Below are positions 23,113-34,804 of a DNA stretch of 64,000 bases, piece by piece. Made by a program: the position numbers and the translations under genes. Origin of the DNA: Rhexocercosporidium sp. MPI-PUGE-AT-0058. Its lineage: Eukaryota > Ascomycota > Leotiomycetes > Helotiales. Numbering within the stretch: position 1 is the stretch's first letter; every line of letters starts with the position of its first letter. The DNA lies in contig JAGTJL010000020.1 in the NCBI GenBank assembly GCA_020746875.1, positions 868,001 to 932,000 on the forward strand. Direction: 5' to 3'. The notes under the pieces are model-generated. The model saw nothing but the letters and a program-made list of their open reading frames with translations, searched no databases and was not told where the DNA came from.

Positions 23113-24780
23113 ATGGAGAGAATTGCGAGCCCGTGGGTTTGCACGAGATGTGCGAACGTGTTGATGAGGCGTACATCAACATTACCTAGGACAACTGCGA
23201 CTTCGAGACAGCGACGAGCTTACACGGCGAAAGTACATGCTCAAGATGGGCGGCCGTTCCGCATGGCGGTCATTGGCTCTGGACCTGCTGGATTCTATAC
23301 AGCGTACAAAGTGATGTCGAAGATTGAGAATTCGGTCGTGGACATGTATGAACAACTGCCAGTGCCATTTGGGCTGGTGCGGTTTGGTGTTGCTCCAGAT
23401 CATCCTGAAGTAAAGGTACGTCCAATTACGTTCAACAAGATTGAATTGTATTGACACAATATCACAGAATTGCCAGGACAAATTCGAAGAAGTAGCTGAG
23501 TCATCACGATTCAACTTTGTAGGAAATATATCCATTGGAAACCAAGCTGGCGCATTGCGGCTGCAAACTCTTCTGCCTCATTACGATGCGATTCTCTTCG
23601 CGTACGGAGCTTCTCGAGACCGAGCCCTTGGAATCGATGGCGAGGATACACTAAAGGGTATATACTCTGCTAGAGCATTCGTTGGATGGTACAATGGTCT
23701 GCCGGAATACTCAGAGCTGGCACCGGATTTGACGCTGGGTGAAGAGGGGGTGGTTATTGGGCAAGGAAATGTTGCGCTGGATGTTGCGAGGATTCTGTTG
23801 CAGGATCCGGAGATTTTGAAGGAGACTGATATTACGACGAATGCTATTGAGACGTTGAGGAAGAGTAAGGTGAAGAGGGTGAGGGTTGTTGGCAGGAGAG
23901 GTCCAATGCAGGTTAGTCAGATCCCCAGAGTTGATTGGTAGTGGCATTGATGAAAGTCTAGGGAGCTTTTACGATCAAGGAAGTTAGAGAGCTGATGAAA
24001 TTCCCGTCTGTGGCTTTTCACCCTGTTGATACGTCTCTCATACCAGAGGATATCGCTAAACTCCCGAGACCTACCAAGCGAATCATGGAAGTTTTGAAGA
24101 AGGGGTCAGGCGCATCTGTTTCGACAGCTCCAAAATCATGGTCATTGGATTTCTGCCTTTCGCCGAAAGCTTTCAATCCCAGTTCGGAATCACCGACCCG
24201 TCTTGGCACAATGTCATTCGAGAAGACGACTCTAGACCCCGATGCCTTTTCTTTAGGAGCTAAAGCGGTTGGAACAGGTGAAGCAGTGGACATTCCTGCA
24301 TCATTAGCTTTCCGTTCCATTGGCTACAAATCAGAACCCCTCTCTGAGTTCTCTGAGCTGGGCATTCCGTTCAACGAGCGGTTAGGAATTATACCGAATG
24401 ATCATCTTGGACGTATTGTGAATGATGCTGCGGATTGGTCAGATGAGAAACGTGCTAAGCATCTGCCCGGCATGTACTGTGCTGGGTGGGTGAAGCGAGG
24501 TCCTACTGGCGTTATTGCAAGTACTATGGAAGATGCGTTTTCGACTGCGGATTCCATTGCTATGGACTGGTATGGAAAAGTCCCATTTCTGAATGCTGAA
24601 GGGGGAGATGGCTTAGGATGGGAGGGGGTGAAAAATGAAGCGGAAAAACGAGGATGTAGAAGAGTGAGCTGGGAGGACTGGAAGAAGATAGATCAGGTGG
24701 AGAGAAGTAAAGGCCAGGAGAGACGCAAAGTGAGGGAGAAGTTCACAAAGGTCGAAGACATGTTGGCGGTACTCGACTGA
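23113..24780 (+). CDS. ARH1: mitochondrial NADPH:adrenodoxin/ferredoxin oxidoreductase, 521 aa
   Basis: Three exons: 23113-23415, 23468-23911 and 23962-24780. The flavoenzyme passes electrons from NADPH to mitochondrial ferredoxin (Yah1) for iron-sulfur cluster and heme A synthesis. The N-terminus is Arg/Ser/Thr-rich without acidic residues after residue 3, as expected for a mitochondrial presequence (RRTSTLPRTTATSRQRR). Next come the FAD motif AVIGSGPAGFYTAYKV, the family stretch PVPFGLVRFGVAPDHPEVK, the NADP motif VIGQGNVALDVAR, and the late segment CAGWVKRGPTGVIASTMEDA, all typical of adrenodoxin reductase. Length is normal. The gene converges on the ETF-alpha gene with only 32 bases between stop codons. 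Confidence 0.95.
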
Positions 24781-24812
24781 AGCGTGGTGATCTTTTCAAT
24801 AATATATGTACA

Positions 24813-25912
24813 CTACTTGTTGAGCTTCTCAGTAAGCTCTGGCACCTTATCGAACAAATCTCCAACTAATCCAACATCGGCAACTTGGAAGATAGGTGCA
24901 TCGGCATCTTTGTTGATGGCTGCAATGACCTTGCTATCCTTCATTCCCGCTAGATGTTGAATAGCACCAGAAATACCTGCACAGAGGTACAATTGTGGTG
25001 CCACGACCTTTCCTGTCTGACCAACTTGCAAACTGTTGTCAGCATATCCACTGTCTACAGCTGCCCTTGAAGCTCCGACTGCTGCTCCCAGAGCATCGGC
25101 AAGTGGCAGCATGATTCTGTCGAACTCCTCCTTCGACTTCAATCCTCGTCCACCAGATACAACCTTGCCAGCCGTAGCCAAATCAGGTCTATCTGATTTT
25201 GCAAGGTTCTCTGATATCCATTCTGTCGTGCTCTCCACCTTCGAGTCCACTCCATCTTCAATCGAGGCAGAACCTCCCTCTGCCTCTGCTGCTGCGAAAG
25301 CGGTCCCTCGAATTGTAATGACTTTAATGTCGTCTGATGACTCGACCGTTGCAATCGCATTTCCAGCATAAATCGGGCGCACAAAGGTCTTCTCGTCCTC
25401 GATTGCGGTTATGTCGGATATTTGCTGGACATCAAGTAGTGCTGCAACGCGGGGCATCAAGCTCTTGCCGAATGCTGTGTGGCCCATTATGATATGCGTA
25501 TATCCTCCCTTCTTGATGTTCTCGACGAGCAATGGCGCATAGTTCTCTGGCAATTGCTGCAAATCATCATTAGTATCCATAGAATAAACCATAAGCAAGT
25601 CAAACATGCCTTGTCATAAGCCGAATTGTCCACCGAAATGACCTTCTCGATTCCAGAGACTTTAGAAGCTTCTTCCGCAACCCCCTTTATATTACCACCT
25701 GCCACGAACCCTGTGATTGACCCTCCTAGCTTTTTGGCAGCAGTAATTGCACCAAGCGACCCATGGTTGAGCTTTCCATCCTTTTGTTCCAGAACAGCTA
25801 GTGATGAGAGGAGGCGTGCGAGAGCTGAGAGTGAGGCGACAGGCGCGGGACCCGCTGTCCTCAACTGTGTCCGCGCTTGGCGTAAAACCGAAATTCCAGA
25901 CCTGGAAATCAT
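24813..25912 (-). CDS. AIM45: electron transfer flavoprotein alpha subunit, 348 aa
   Basis: Two minus-strand exons, 25912-25610 and 25556-24813. The alpha subunit binds FAD and, with the beta subunit, carries electrons from mitochondrial acyl-CoA and other dehydrogenases to the ubiquinone pool. Support: a basic, Ser/Ala-rich mitochondrial presequence ([19 protein letters not shown]), [10 protein letters not shown] at the start of the mature domain, SGGRGL, and the C-terminal FAD-binding signature ([46 protein letters not shown]). Length is standard. The intron (25557-25609, 53 bases) appears to use a GC donor: exon 1 ends AAG, followed by GCATGT. The only nearby GT donor would create a stop or break the frame. 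Confidence 0.95.
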
Positions 25913-26373
25913 TGTGACTGTTGATAACTGTGCAAGAAACAAAAGTGGTCGCGAAGCAAGCAAGCAAGCAAGCATCACCACAAAACACCCGAGGCAAAGC
26001 GTCCTTTCGGCTTGGGCGGGGAGAAGCCGGGGTCGGCAGCCAAGCCCCGATACTGATGCCTCAGGCTATCAACCATAATTCAGGCCTCATCTCAGGTTTG
26101 GACTGCACGCTTCGAAAGTCGCGACTGAAGCTCATCGTCGCGAGAAATCTATCATCGAGAGTCAACTTGCGCGCCAACGCGACTTCAGCCATCAACGCCA
26201 TCAGTCGTTTCAACCTGGGAATTAGTACAGAAACGGTTACAGACACGACCTCTCCGCATCATTCGATCCCCATTGAGATTGTGATCTCGGTCTGTTTTAC
26301 GCAATCCCCTGGGCTTGTTGAACCACGACCCTTTGCGCCGACTTAAATTCTTCATCGTGCTAAAATATTCAAT
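25913..26373. promoter_or_regulatory. divergent promoter region, ETF-alpha / RSC8
   Basis: The 461 bases separate the two start codons. A GCAA tetramer run (AAGCAAGCAAGCAAGCA) sits at about 25957-25973. No other motif was evident. Confidence 0.5.
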
Positions 26374-28577
26374 ATGGATGACGACTCGGTGAACTTTGGT
26401 TCGGATACCGCCGGCGCAACTCCAGGTTCGATACTCGCCCAACCGCCACTACAAGGGGAGGATACTCCTGGAGAGGGTGCTGGTAAGGGCTCACAGCTGA
26501 CCCCCCTTGACCAAGTACAAGCAACTAATATGCTTCGCAGCTGATGTTTCCATGGCTGAAGGCGGTGTTAATACTGGATCTGCAGTAAAGAGTTCGGCCG
26601 TATCTGATAATCCTCTCGATGCGCCCAATGCTCCGCGACGAGAAGGAGATGAGGTCAAAGATGAAGACATGGGCGAGGCTGGAGACGAGCCAAAGGCACA
26701 AGGTAGCGGTGCACCAGGTGAGGAGCCTTTGGGAGAGAATGGCACAGTCGAGGGGTTAGAGAAGACGAAGGCCTCTATCGAGTCATCCGCACGCGAACAC
26801 CTCATCTCCCAGACACACTCAATCATTCTTCCAAGTTACAGCACCTGGTTCGACATGAGCAAGATCAACAACATTGAGCGAAAGGCCCTCCCAGAATTCT
26901 TCAATAACCGGAATCGAAGCAAAACACCCGCCATCTACAAGGACTACAGGGACTTCATGATCAACACATATCGTCTCAATCCGATTGAGTACTTGACCGT
27001 TACGGCTTGCAGGAGAAATCTTGCTGGGGATGTTTGTGCTATCATGCGTGTGCATGCTTTCCTTGAGCAATGGGGTTTGATAAACTATCAGGTGGGTACA
27101 TTCGAAGCCATATGAAAGAGTCACATCGTCTAACAATGCATAGGTTGATGCAGATAACCGTCCATCGGCTGTTGGCCCACCATTCACAGGTCATTTCAAG
27201 GTCATCTGCGATACTCCTCGTGGTCTCCAACCATGGCAACCTGCCGCTGATAAGACGATCACAGAGGGACAAAAGAGTGCTGATACTGAAGCCAAAGCCG
27301 CTGCTGCACCCGTTCCAAAGGCTGACTTGAATCTGGAAGTTGGACGGAACATATATGAGCCGACTGCCAAAGAAGCCAAGCTTAATTCCAAATCCCCAGA
27401 GAAGCAGGCGAATGGTGAAGCTCCTACAACGAACGGTACCTCGGACCCGGTTGCCAAGACCATTGAAGATGCCGTGAAGCCATCAATCACGAAAATCAAC
27501 TGCTTCGCTTGTGGTATTGACTGCACACGGGTCTATTATCACAATGCCCATGCCGACACAGGAGCAGCGGGTGCTAGCAAGGCCAAGGCTGATCTCTGCC
27601 CCAACTGCAAGTCGGAAGGACGGATGCCTTTGAACCATCAAAGCACTAATTATATCAAGATCGAAAATGAGACATACTCAACCATCCCGGATCGCGATGC
27701 GCCCTGGAGTGATGGTGAGGTGCTCAAGCTGATTGAGGGCCTGGAGAAGTACGATGAAGACTGGGCGGAGATCGCAGATTATGTTGGGACCAGGACCAAG
27801 GAGGAGTGCGTGGTAAAGTTCTTGCAATTTGAGATTGAAGACAAGTACCTCGATGCTGAGCCAGTTAACAAGGCAATGGGTCTCAACTTACTCGGCCCAA
27901 AGCCAGGCATCTTACCTTTCAGCCAAGCAGAGAACCCTGTCATGTCTGTCATTGGATTCCTCGCTGGACTCACCGAACCAAGCGTAACGGCGGCTGCAGC
28001 AGGAAAGACGGTTGAGGTGCTAAAAAAGGGGCTACGAGATTCGCTCGAGCAACCCCAAGATTCCGACAAGGGCAAAGCGGTGGACAACTCTGATTCCATG
28101 GAGATTGATGTTCAACAGACCACTACCACGACAACAACCACCACAACTTCCATCAATGCATTGGCAACTGTTCCACTTGCGGCTGTAGCTGCCCGAGCCG
28201 GGGGTCTGGCATCACACGAGGAGCGAGAGATGACCCACCTCGTCTCCGCTGCTGTCAACGCTACGCTGATGAAGATGGAGCTCAAGTTGAAGCAATTCAA
28301 CGAGATGGAGCAAATAATCCAGGCTGAGCGCAGAGAACTCGAGCGAGGTCGTCAGCAATTGTACTTGGACCGCCTTGCCTTCAAGAAGCGCGTCAGGGAA
28401 GCACAGGATGGGTTGAGATTGGCGGCAAGTACTGGCGGTGATCAAGGTTTAATGATGGCACAGGATGTCATGATGGGAGGTGCAGGGGAAAAGCTATCAT
28501 TTCAAGCTTCAGCTCCAGCGGCGGGTAATGTGCAACCCCTGAGCGCCGAGGGACAAATAAAGAGCTACGATATCTGA
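26374..28577 (+). CDS. RSC8: SWI/SNF-RSC complex subunit with SWIRM and SANT domains, 697 aa
   Basis: Three exons: 26374-26482, 26541-27091 and 27144-28577. A core scaffold subunit of the SWI/SNF and RSC chromatin remodelling complexes (Rsc8/Swi3 in budding yeast, one shared protein in many filamentous fungi). Domain order: an acidic N-terminus; SWIRM at about 131-220 ([20 protein letters not shown] through [10 protein letters not shown]); a ZZ-like zinc module starting at about 339 ([19 protein letters not shown], then LCPNCK); and SANT at about 406-455 ([40 protein letters not shown]). A Thr-rich run (TTTTTTTTTT, about 28120-28150) is followed by a C-terminal coiled coil of about 70 residues used for dimerisation in the family. 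Domain order and length fit. Whether this is the SWI/SNF or the RSC version cannot be settled from sequence. Confidence 0.93.
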
Positions 28578-29037
28578 GGCTAGGAAAGGGAATAATCGGG
28601 AGTGAAGTGGAATGGAATGGAGTGTAATCAATCATTAGGCGTCTTTGGGGGTTGAATAAGGGAATATCTGGTCATGCTTCGTGCGAAAAATTTGTGCCTC
28701 TGTTGCACGTGTACGGCAATTGTCTTGTTACTCTCTCTGTCTCTCTTTCTCTTTTGCTGCAGCATAGGGCGTTCTTTTGCCCTAGTTTCTATGTATGTGT
28801 ATTCCTAGATCTGCACAGGTTGTCTTAGAATGAACAGTATGAATGGAAGTTTTTCTTGAGTTTGTATGGCTCCAGAATCCGTGGTTACTCTGACTTGGTG
28901 CTTAAGTGATTCATTTACTACCTATCATCTTCGTCTTCCTCTTCCCCATTCTCCGATACTACGAATCCCTCTGCCGCCAATCTTTGGAATTGAGCCAGCA
29001 TTGCCCTATGGGAAGCTTCCCATTCTCGATCTGGAGA
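28578..29037. other. convergent intergenic
   Basis: Joint 3' flank of RSC8 (plus) and the RRN5-like gene (minus). T/C-rich around 28730-28770. No gene was recognised; the hydrophobic frame starting near 28906 is the antisense of the acidic tail of the RRN5-like protein. Confidence 0.55.
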
Positions 29038-31155
29038 CTAATAATTGGGGCTGTGCTGGTGTGGACTTTCGACTTGCAGCTGGTCTTCGTCGCTGCCCTC
29101 ATCAGCGTCTTCGTCCTTGTCCTCTGCGATTACCAAATCTCTGTGCTGGCTATCATCGTCGCTAACCTGATCTTCTTCGTTCTCATCTTGATCATCCTCA
29201 TCCTCGTCCTCGTCCAGATCGACATCTACTTCAACTTTCTCAGTCCTCCTCCTCGCCGTCCTAAAAGCCCTCTTCCTGTTCCTCGCAAAGGCCTCATCCG
29301 CCACCAGCGAATCCATCTCCTCCCACTCATTCACATAGTCCACAAACTCTCTCCAATTCTCTCTCTCCGCCAACTCATCCCTGACACCCTCCGGCGCCTT
29401 TCCTGGAACTGGAACTAATGCCAATTGAAAAGGCGGTGCTTGTTTGAGGAGATTCCAAAGTCGTATCTCCTCAGTCTGGCTGGTGTGCATATCAAATATT
29501 TCTGCGTGGGCATCTTGAGCTGCTTCTGCTACTTCTTGGACGTCAGGGGCTGAAGACTTGTGTTTGGTGGATGGGGCAGCTCTGGATCTGGAAGTGGTGG
29601 AGGATGACGTGCTTTCGGGGGGTGGACTGCTCATGAATTCTTCGTCGGAGTCGGGGATTGAGGCATATTCTGAGTCGGAGTCGAAGTTGGAATCGGGTTC
29701 TACCCCGTCAATGTCTAGAGCTGAGGGATCGGCATTCTCGGTCTGGAAGGCATTCCTTGAAGACGCTCCTGGCTGCTCACTCCGCATTCGGCTTTGACTT
29801 CGGGCTCGACTTGCGGAACGGGAACGAATCCTAGGTTGGCGCTCTCGCAGTGCTTTTTCGACTTCGTCGTACGTCATAAACACCAACTCGTCGTGATCGT
29901 CGTCGATAACTTGCAGACTACATCGCGTTGCGATACCACGCCAGAAATCATGACTATCTGCTTTCAGGCCGAGGATGTTGACTGCTGCTTCTACATCATC
30001 GGCGCTGACTTCTGCATGCTTGACCTTGTTAGAGCCTCTGGCTCGTAGTCGAGACATAGAACAGAAGAGGGCTGTTGACGCAAGTCGTTTCGTGATGTTG
30101 TAGGCTAGAGAGTGGAAGTCTTCAAAGGCAGTAGCTCTGACTGCTGGGGTCTCTCCTGGTTCGGCAATGGCTTGCCAATTGTTCTCTACTCGCGGAGGTC
30201 CTGGATTCATGAATATCCGATCGGAGAGTTCAACCCAGTTACCGAGATTCAGTAGGTTGGCTGCTGGGATCACTTCTTCCAACTCCTGCTCGCCAAATTT
30301 TTGTCTCCTCCTCTTTTCGATTTGGGTAGCTACGTCCTGGTTTATCAACCATGTATCCCCCCATTTGGTTTTCTCTACTTTTTCTTCGGTACGTTCTTGG
30401 TGGACGGCAAGAGAATCAGCAGCTCGCTCTAGAACTGCAACGCACTCATCACCGACCTCCATCGCAGCCGGTAAGTCCGTAGGCGCCAGCAATCGATAAT
30501 CTTTCTGTCGTCTCTCCATCATGCCTTGGTGCAGAAGGTTCACATACTTCTGTACTTCATGCTGTGATTTACTACCAATTCGTTCTGCTATACCGCGAAT
30601 ATCGTCTCTGCCTAACTTCTCTAGAGCTGTGAACAGAGTGGTCTTCTCCGTTGCTGTCCATATCGATGCTCCGATCTGGCTTCCCTTCAATCCACCGCTG
30701 TCAGCAACTCTCGATGCAGCATCCTGGATTTCCGAGTTCAAAAGCTCTCGGTAATCGTTGTTGTAATAGCTCTTAAGACGCTTGACACGAGTTTCCGTTG
30801 CTGGCTTTTGAAACTTTCTTTTATTTCCTCCATGAGATAATCTAGGTGGCGTCTTGATATCCTCGAGTTTCGGTTCCTTGAATTTCGAGGCCCATTCAGC
30901 TGCATCTTCGACGACTAAAGGTTGATCCTCTGCTTCCTCACTCGAGCTGGCCCGATTTGATTTTCGACTGTACTTGCCGTGGCTCTTGGGTACACTCTGG
31001 CTTATTCCTCTCTCGGACCCTGCTCTCGAAGTAAGAAGTACTTCAGCATCTTCATCATGTGATTGCTGGTCATCCGAGACTTCATATGCCGATCCAGAGC
31101 TCTCGTCCGGGGAAAATGCGTTATGAGCATTTTCCGGTTCATCCAGATCCATCAT
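29038..31155 (-). CDS. RRN5-like RNA polymerase I upstream activation factor subunit, 705 aa
   Basis: One intronless frame from ATG 31155 to 29038. The N-terminal about 150 residues are acidic and Ser-rich. A Myb/SANT-like module follows (SIWTATEKTTLFTALEKLG, RDDIRGIAERIGSKSQHEVQ, KYVNLLHQG), the hallmark of the Rrn5 family. A histone-fold-like part may lie near residues 355-420 (AFEDFHSLAYNITKRLASTA, SADDVEAAVNILGL). The C-terminus is a disordered, strongly acidic tail (DVDLDEDEDEDDQDENEEDQ). Family knowledge: Rrn5 belongs to the UAF complex that activates rDNA transcription by Pol I. The assignment rests on domain type and order, not on an alignment, so another Myb/SANT nuclear protein remains possible. 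Confidence 0.75.
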   Translation of the reverse strand: MMDLDEPENAHNAFSPDESSGSAYEVSDDQQSHDEDAEVLLTSRAGSERGISQSVPKSHGKYSRKSNRASSSEEAEDQPLVVEDAAEWASKFKEPKLEDIKTPPRLSHGGNKRKFQKPATETRVKRLKSYYNNDYRELLNSEIQDAASRVADSGGLKGSQIGASIWTATEKTTLFTALEKLGRDDIRGIAERIGSKSQHEVQKYVNLLHQGMMERRQKDYRLLAPTDLPAAMEVGDECVAVLERAADSLAVHQERTEEKVEKTKWGDTWLINQDVATQIEKRRRQKFGEQELEEVIPAANLLNLGNWVELSDRIFMNPGPPRVENNWQAIAEPGETPAVRATAFEDFHSLAYNITKRLASTALFCSMSRLRARGSNKVKHAEVSADDVEAAVNILGLKADSHDFWRGIATRCSLQVIDDDHDELVFMTYDEVEKALRERQPRIRSRSASRARSQSRMRSEQPGASSRNAFQTENADPSALDIDGVEPDSNFDSDSEYASIPDSDEEFMSSPPPESTSSSTTSRSRAAPSTKHKSSAPDVQEVAEAAQDAHAEIFDMHTSQTEEIRLWNLLKQAPPFQLALVPVPGKAPEGVRDELAERENWREFVDYVNEWEEMDSLVADEAFARNRKRAFRTARRRTEKVEVDVDLDEDEDEDDQDENEEDQVSDDDSQHRDLVIAEDKDEDADEGSDEDQLQVESPHQHSPNY

Positions 31156-31505
31156 CGCGTTCGTGGCGGTACTTCAGGCGAGTTCTATGAAACGTATAAT
31201 CATCTAGCAATCCACATAATTCTTGATTCCAGGCGAACCAGAGGCAAGATCTTGCAGGAAGCGAATCCGAGCAAATGTTGAATTGTAACGATGCTGTTTT
31301 TGGTGGAAAGGTCTGCAGGTGGCGTGAGAACTCTAAATGAGGAATAGCAATGCGCTTCAGCAAATGTGAAAATATAAACTGAGTTTGGAATTCAGATCGG
31401 TGAGTAGAAATTTATGCAGGGATTAGAGGGTCGCTTGGCGCGTCTAAAATCGGACAGTCGCGCGGTGTCAGCGTTAACAAGACGTTCTCCATCCATCATC
31501 ACAAC
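31156..31505. promoter_or_regulatory. divergent promoter region, RRN5-like / IRC3
   Basis: The 350 bases between two start codons serve both directions. No distinct motif was seen. Confidence 0.5.
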
Positions 31506-33534
31506 ATGCCTCCTGCATCGAGAGGATGGATGGGATATTTGCGGAGATGGAGGCTTTGCACGAAATCATTGGTATTGCGCCAATTCGCAACTGCTTCCGC
31601 GGTCAGTCCGGTTGCGCCTCCTTTGAAAATACGCCTTCGAGAATACCAAGAAGAGTGCATTCAGGCGGTGCTTTGTCACTTGGACAAGGGGCATAAACGT
31701 CTGGGTGTCTCTTTGGCTACTGGAAGTGGTAAAACTGTACGTTGAGTGCGCGTGGGGAAAGTGCTCCGTGTGCTAATGTGGTCAGGTCATATTCACCCAG
31801 CTCATTGATCGAGTCAAACCACGAAATGAAGCAGACCAGACGTTAATCTTGGCACACAGACAAGAACTGGTCGAGCAAGCTGCTCGGCATTGTACAAATG
31901 CCTACCCTACCAAGACAGTCGAAATTGAGATGGGCTCTATGCATGCCAGCGGGTCTGCGGATATTACGGTTGCTAGCATACAGAGCATTGTTTCCGGAAG
32001 CCGGATATCGAAATTCAACCCAGACAAATTCAAGCTAGTACTAGTGGATGAGGCACATCACATTGTAGCGCCAGGATACATGAGAACATTGGACTATTTC
32101 GGTCTGTCCAAGGCGCAACCTTATTCACCAGCTCTGGTTGGTGTCTCGGCTACATTGTCTCGATTCGATGGGCTGAGGTTGGGTTCCGCTATCGATCAAA
32201 TTGTGTACCACAAGGATTACATCGATATGATAGGAGAGAAGTGGCTGTCTGACGTTATCTTCACAACTGTACAGACAAAGGCAGACATATCCAGAGTCAA
32301 GAGAGGAGTCAACGGAGATTTCCAACCCGGCGAGCTTTCTCGAGTGGTAAATACCGAGCAGGTCAATGACATCACTGTTCGGAGCTGGTTGTCCAAGGCG
32401 GAAGGAAGAAAGTCAACTTTAGTTTTCTGTGTAGATCTTGACCATGTGGCGGGTTTGACCAACACCTTTCGGAAACATGGGTTGGATGCTCGATTTGTAA
32501 CGGGAGACACTCCAAAGTCAGAACGAAGTGCTCGTCTGGATGCTTTTAGGAATGGCGAATTTCCTGTTCTCGTCAACTGTGGGGTGTTCACAGAGGGGAC
32601 TGACATACCAAATATTGATTGTGTTTTGTTGGCACGGCCCACGAAATCGAGAAATCTTCTGGTGCAGATGATTGGCCGAGGGATGAGATTATTCCCTGGC
32701 AAGAAAAACTGCCACATCATTGATATGGTGGCAAGTCTAGAGACTGGCATTGTCACAACGCCGACCTTGTTCGGCCTGAATCCCGAAGAAATGGTTGATA
32801 GTGCTGGTGTCGATGATATGAAGTCGATACTGGATCGGAAAGAGGCCGAAGAAGCTCGACAAGAACTGGCACTGAAGAAGTCGAAACCAAAGGAGGCGCC
32901 TGTGGTTCCTGCAACTGTAACATTCACGGATTATGATTCTGTATTTGACTTGATTGAGGACACATCCGGAGAGAAGCACATCAGACAACTATCCCCAAAT
33001 GCGTGGGTCTGTGTCGGCCAGGACCGTTACATCCTCACAAACTCTAGTGGCTCATACATCAAGCTAGATGCAGTCGTGGATGAGAAAACCCATGATAAGT
33101 CATATGTAGTCACGGAGACAGTGGCTTTAGACCGCTCGGGATCGGGTGCCAAACAGCAACCTTTCATGAGGCCACGCCAAATCGCCAAGGCTCTTACTGT
33201 TTCAGACGCCATTCACGCTGCAGACACATTTGCTCAATCCAAATACCCATTCCAATTCATCTCCAGGAATCAGCCTTGGAGGAACAGGCCTGCCACTGAA
33301 GGCCAGCTTGCATTTCTCAATAAGCTTAGGCTCAAGGATGATAGGCTGACGGCAGAAAGTCTGACCAAGGGGAAGGCCGGTGACATGATCACGAAACTCA
33401 AGCATGGTGCTCGTGGGAGGTTCGCCAATCTTGAAGCGGATAGACGGAGAGCAGGGAGGGCGAAGCTCAAGGTAGAGCAAGAGAAGGCACTGAAGGAAAG
33501 GGAGCACGTTAGTGTTGGCCCACTTCTGGATTGA
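31506..33534 (+). CDS. IRC3: mitochondrial superfamily 2 DNA helicase Irc3, 659 aa
   Basis: Two exons, 31506-31736 and 31786-33534, with a 49-base intron directly after the Walker A codons. The N-terminus is rich in R, S and A ([20 protein letters not shown]), as expected for a mitochondrial targeting sequence. Helicase motifs in order: Q-motif-like [12 protein letters not shown], Walker A ATGSGKT (about 71-77), DEAH box VDEAHH (about 164-169), motif [12 protein letters not shown], motif [14 protein letters not shown], and motif [15 protein letters not shown]. Family knowledge: yeast Irc3 is a branch-migrating helicase that maintains mitochondrial DNA. The C-terminal 200 residues are less conserved, and the end is basic. 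Length fits the family. Confidence 0.9.
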
Positions 33535-34804
33535 AGTATCGAAGGGATCCCACTGTGTATGTCCACATCCTATTCAATTCCGTGATACCCATAGCTTTTC
33601 ATATACTTTATTGAAATACCTCTCTCATGATTAAATCTTCTTTGCAATCCTGCAATGGCTTTGTGTTCTGACTGTTCTTGCTTTTTTAATCTTCCTTGAC
33701 TCTAATTTGCAATGTTTCATATCACCCCCTCACTAATAATCAATCCTGCCCTTCGAAGTCTCATATCATCAACTTCTTGCATGGGGTGCTGGCCTCCCTC
33801 TCGAAGTTTATGAATGTGCAGGCAAGACTTTCCCATTTCATGGAAAAGATGAGGATTGAAGCAGAAGGTCCTTCAAAAGACGATCCGTATCCACAAAATC
33901 CACAGAACTGCACATTCGTGACTTCGAAGGTCTGCAAGACTACTAATTTCATAGCTGCTATTTGTGTAGTTCTAGGTGCTCAACAGAAACTCTTGATCCT
34001 TTTCAAGTGCAAGTGCATGGTCTTGAAATGTTCGATTGCTCTTCTAAATTTTACAGACCTTTATAAGGAAACTTAAACAGGCATTTCATATTATCTCATG
34101 TTGGTGACGCAAAGGGTGTCTCGAATAGTCATAGATGGTCTCTCTTCAAGCTATCATGTCCTTAATTTAGACCAAATCTTACTGAATTGAACGATGCATC
34201 AAAAATAGTCAAAGGAATTAATTCTAGAGATTCTCTACGTTTTAATCTTTTAACATGCCTAAGATCTCGCACCGTTCAATTCTCTTAGGCATCCATCTGC
34301 TGCATGCATGACTTCTGCTAGAGTTGAGGACTTTTCCCAACCTTCCAATTCCTCTTCCTTTGCATGAAAATCTAAGGGCTCAATATCGCAGCTCCCACGC
34401 TGTACTTCCAGACCAGCGGTGTCATATAGCCTCATCTATTTCTTGAAACCCATGATAGCACCTATGATAGTACAGGGGATCTTTAACAGGGCCAGAGCAG
34501 GAGACCTGGGGCTCTAGATCGGGCCGGTTCTCGGTTCAGTCGCACCTAGCACTACTGTAAGACTAAGAGCAAATGTAAATATGAAATAACTTACTGAAGC
34601 ATTTTCCCATCAGAGTATTTCCGTTCGTCCAACGAAGCAATCCACACCGTGCGACCGTTTCCAAATTTCACAATTCGACACAAATCAAAACCATCCAAAC
34701 ATCACCATCAAGCTGTCGTCCTCTACTACGTCCCTTTGATTGGGACGAAGATGTTTTGTGGTTGCGAACTGTCCTCATAGGTTCCTCGATTTCTCGATCT
34801 CAAA
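33535..34804. other. 1.27 kb intergenic, AT-rich, no gene seen
   Basis: Lies between IRC3 and the 769-residue hypothetical gene, both on the plus strand. AT-rich, with short frames of no recognisable character. The last few hundred bases are the probable promoter and 5' UTR of the downstream gene. Confidence 0.55.

Noticed and set aside
28906..29418. Open frame of 170 residues rich in Leu, Ile and Val, looking like a membrane protein
   Set aside because: It is the complement of the Asp/Glu-rich C-terminal tail of the RRN5-like gene; acidic codons read backwards give hydrophobic codons.
33696..34076. 126-residue plus-strand frame after IRC3
   Set aside because: Starts on a non-ATG codon, AT-driven composition and no family resemblance.
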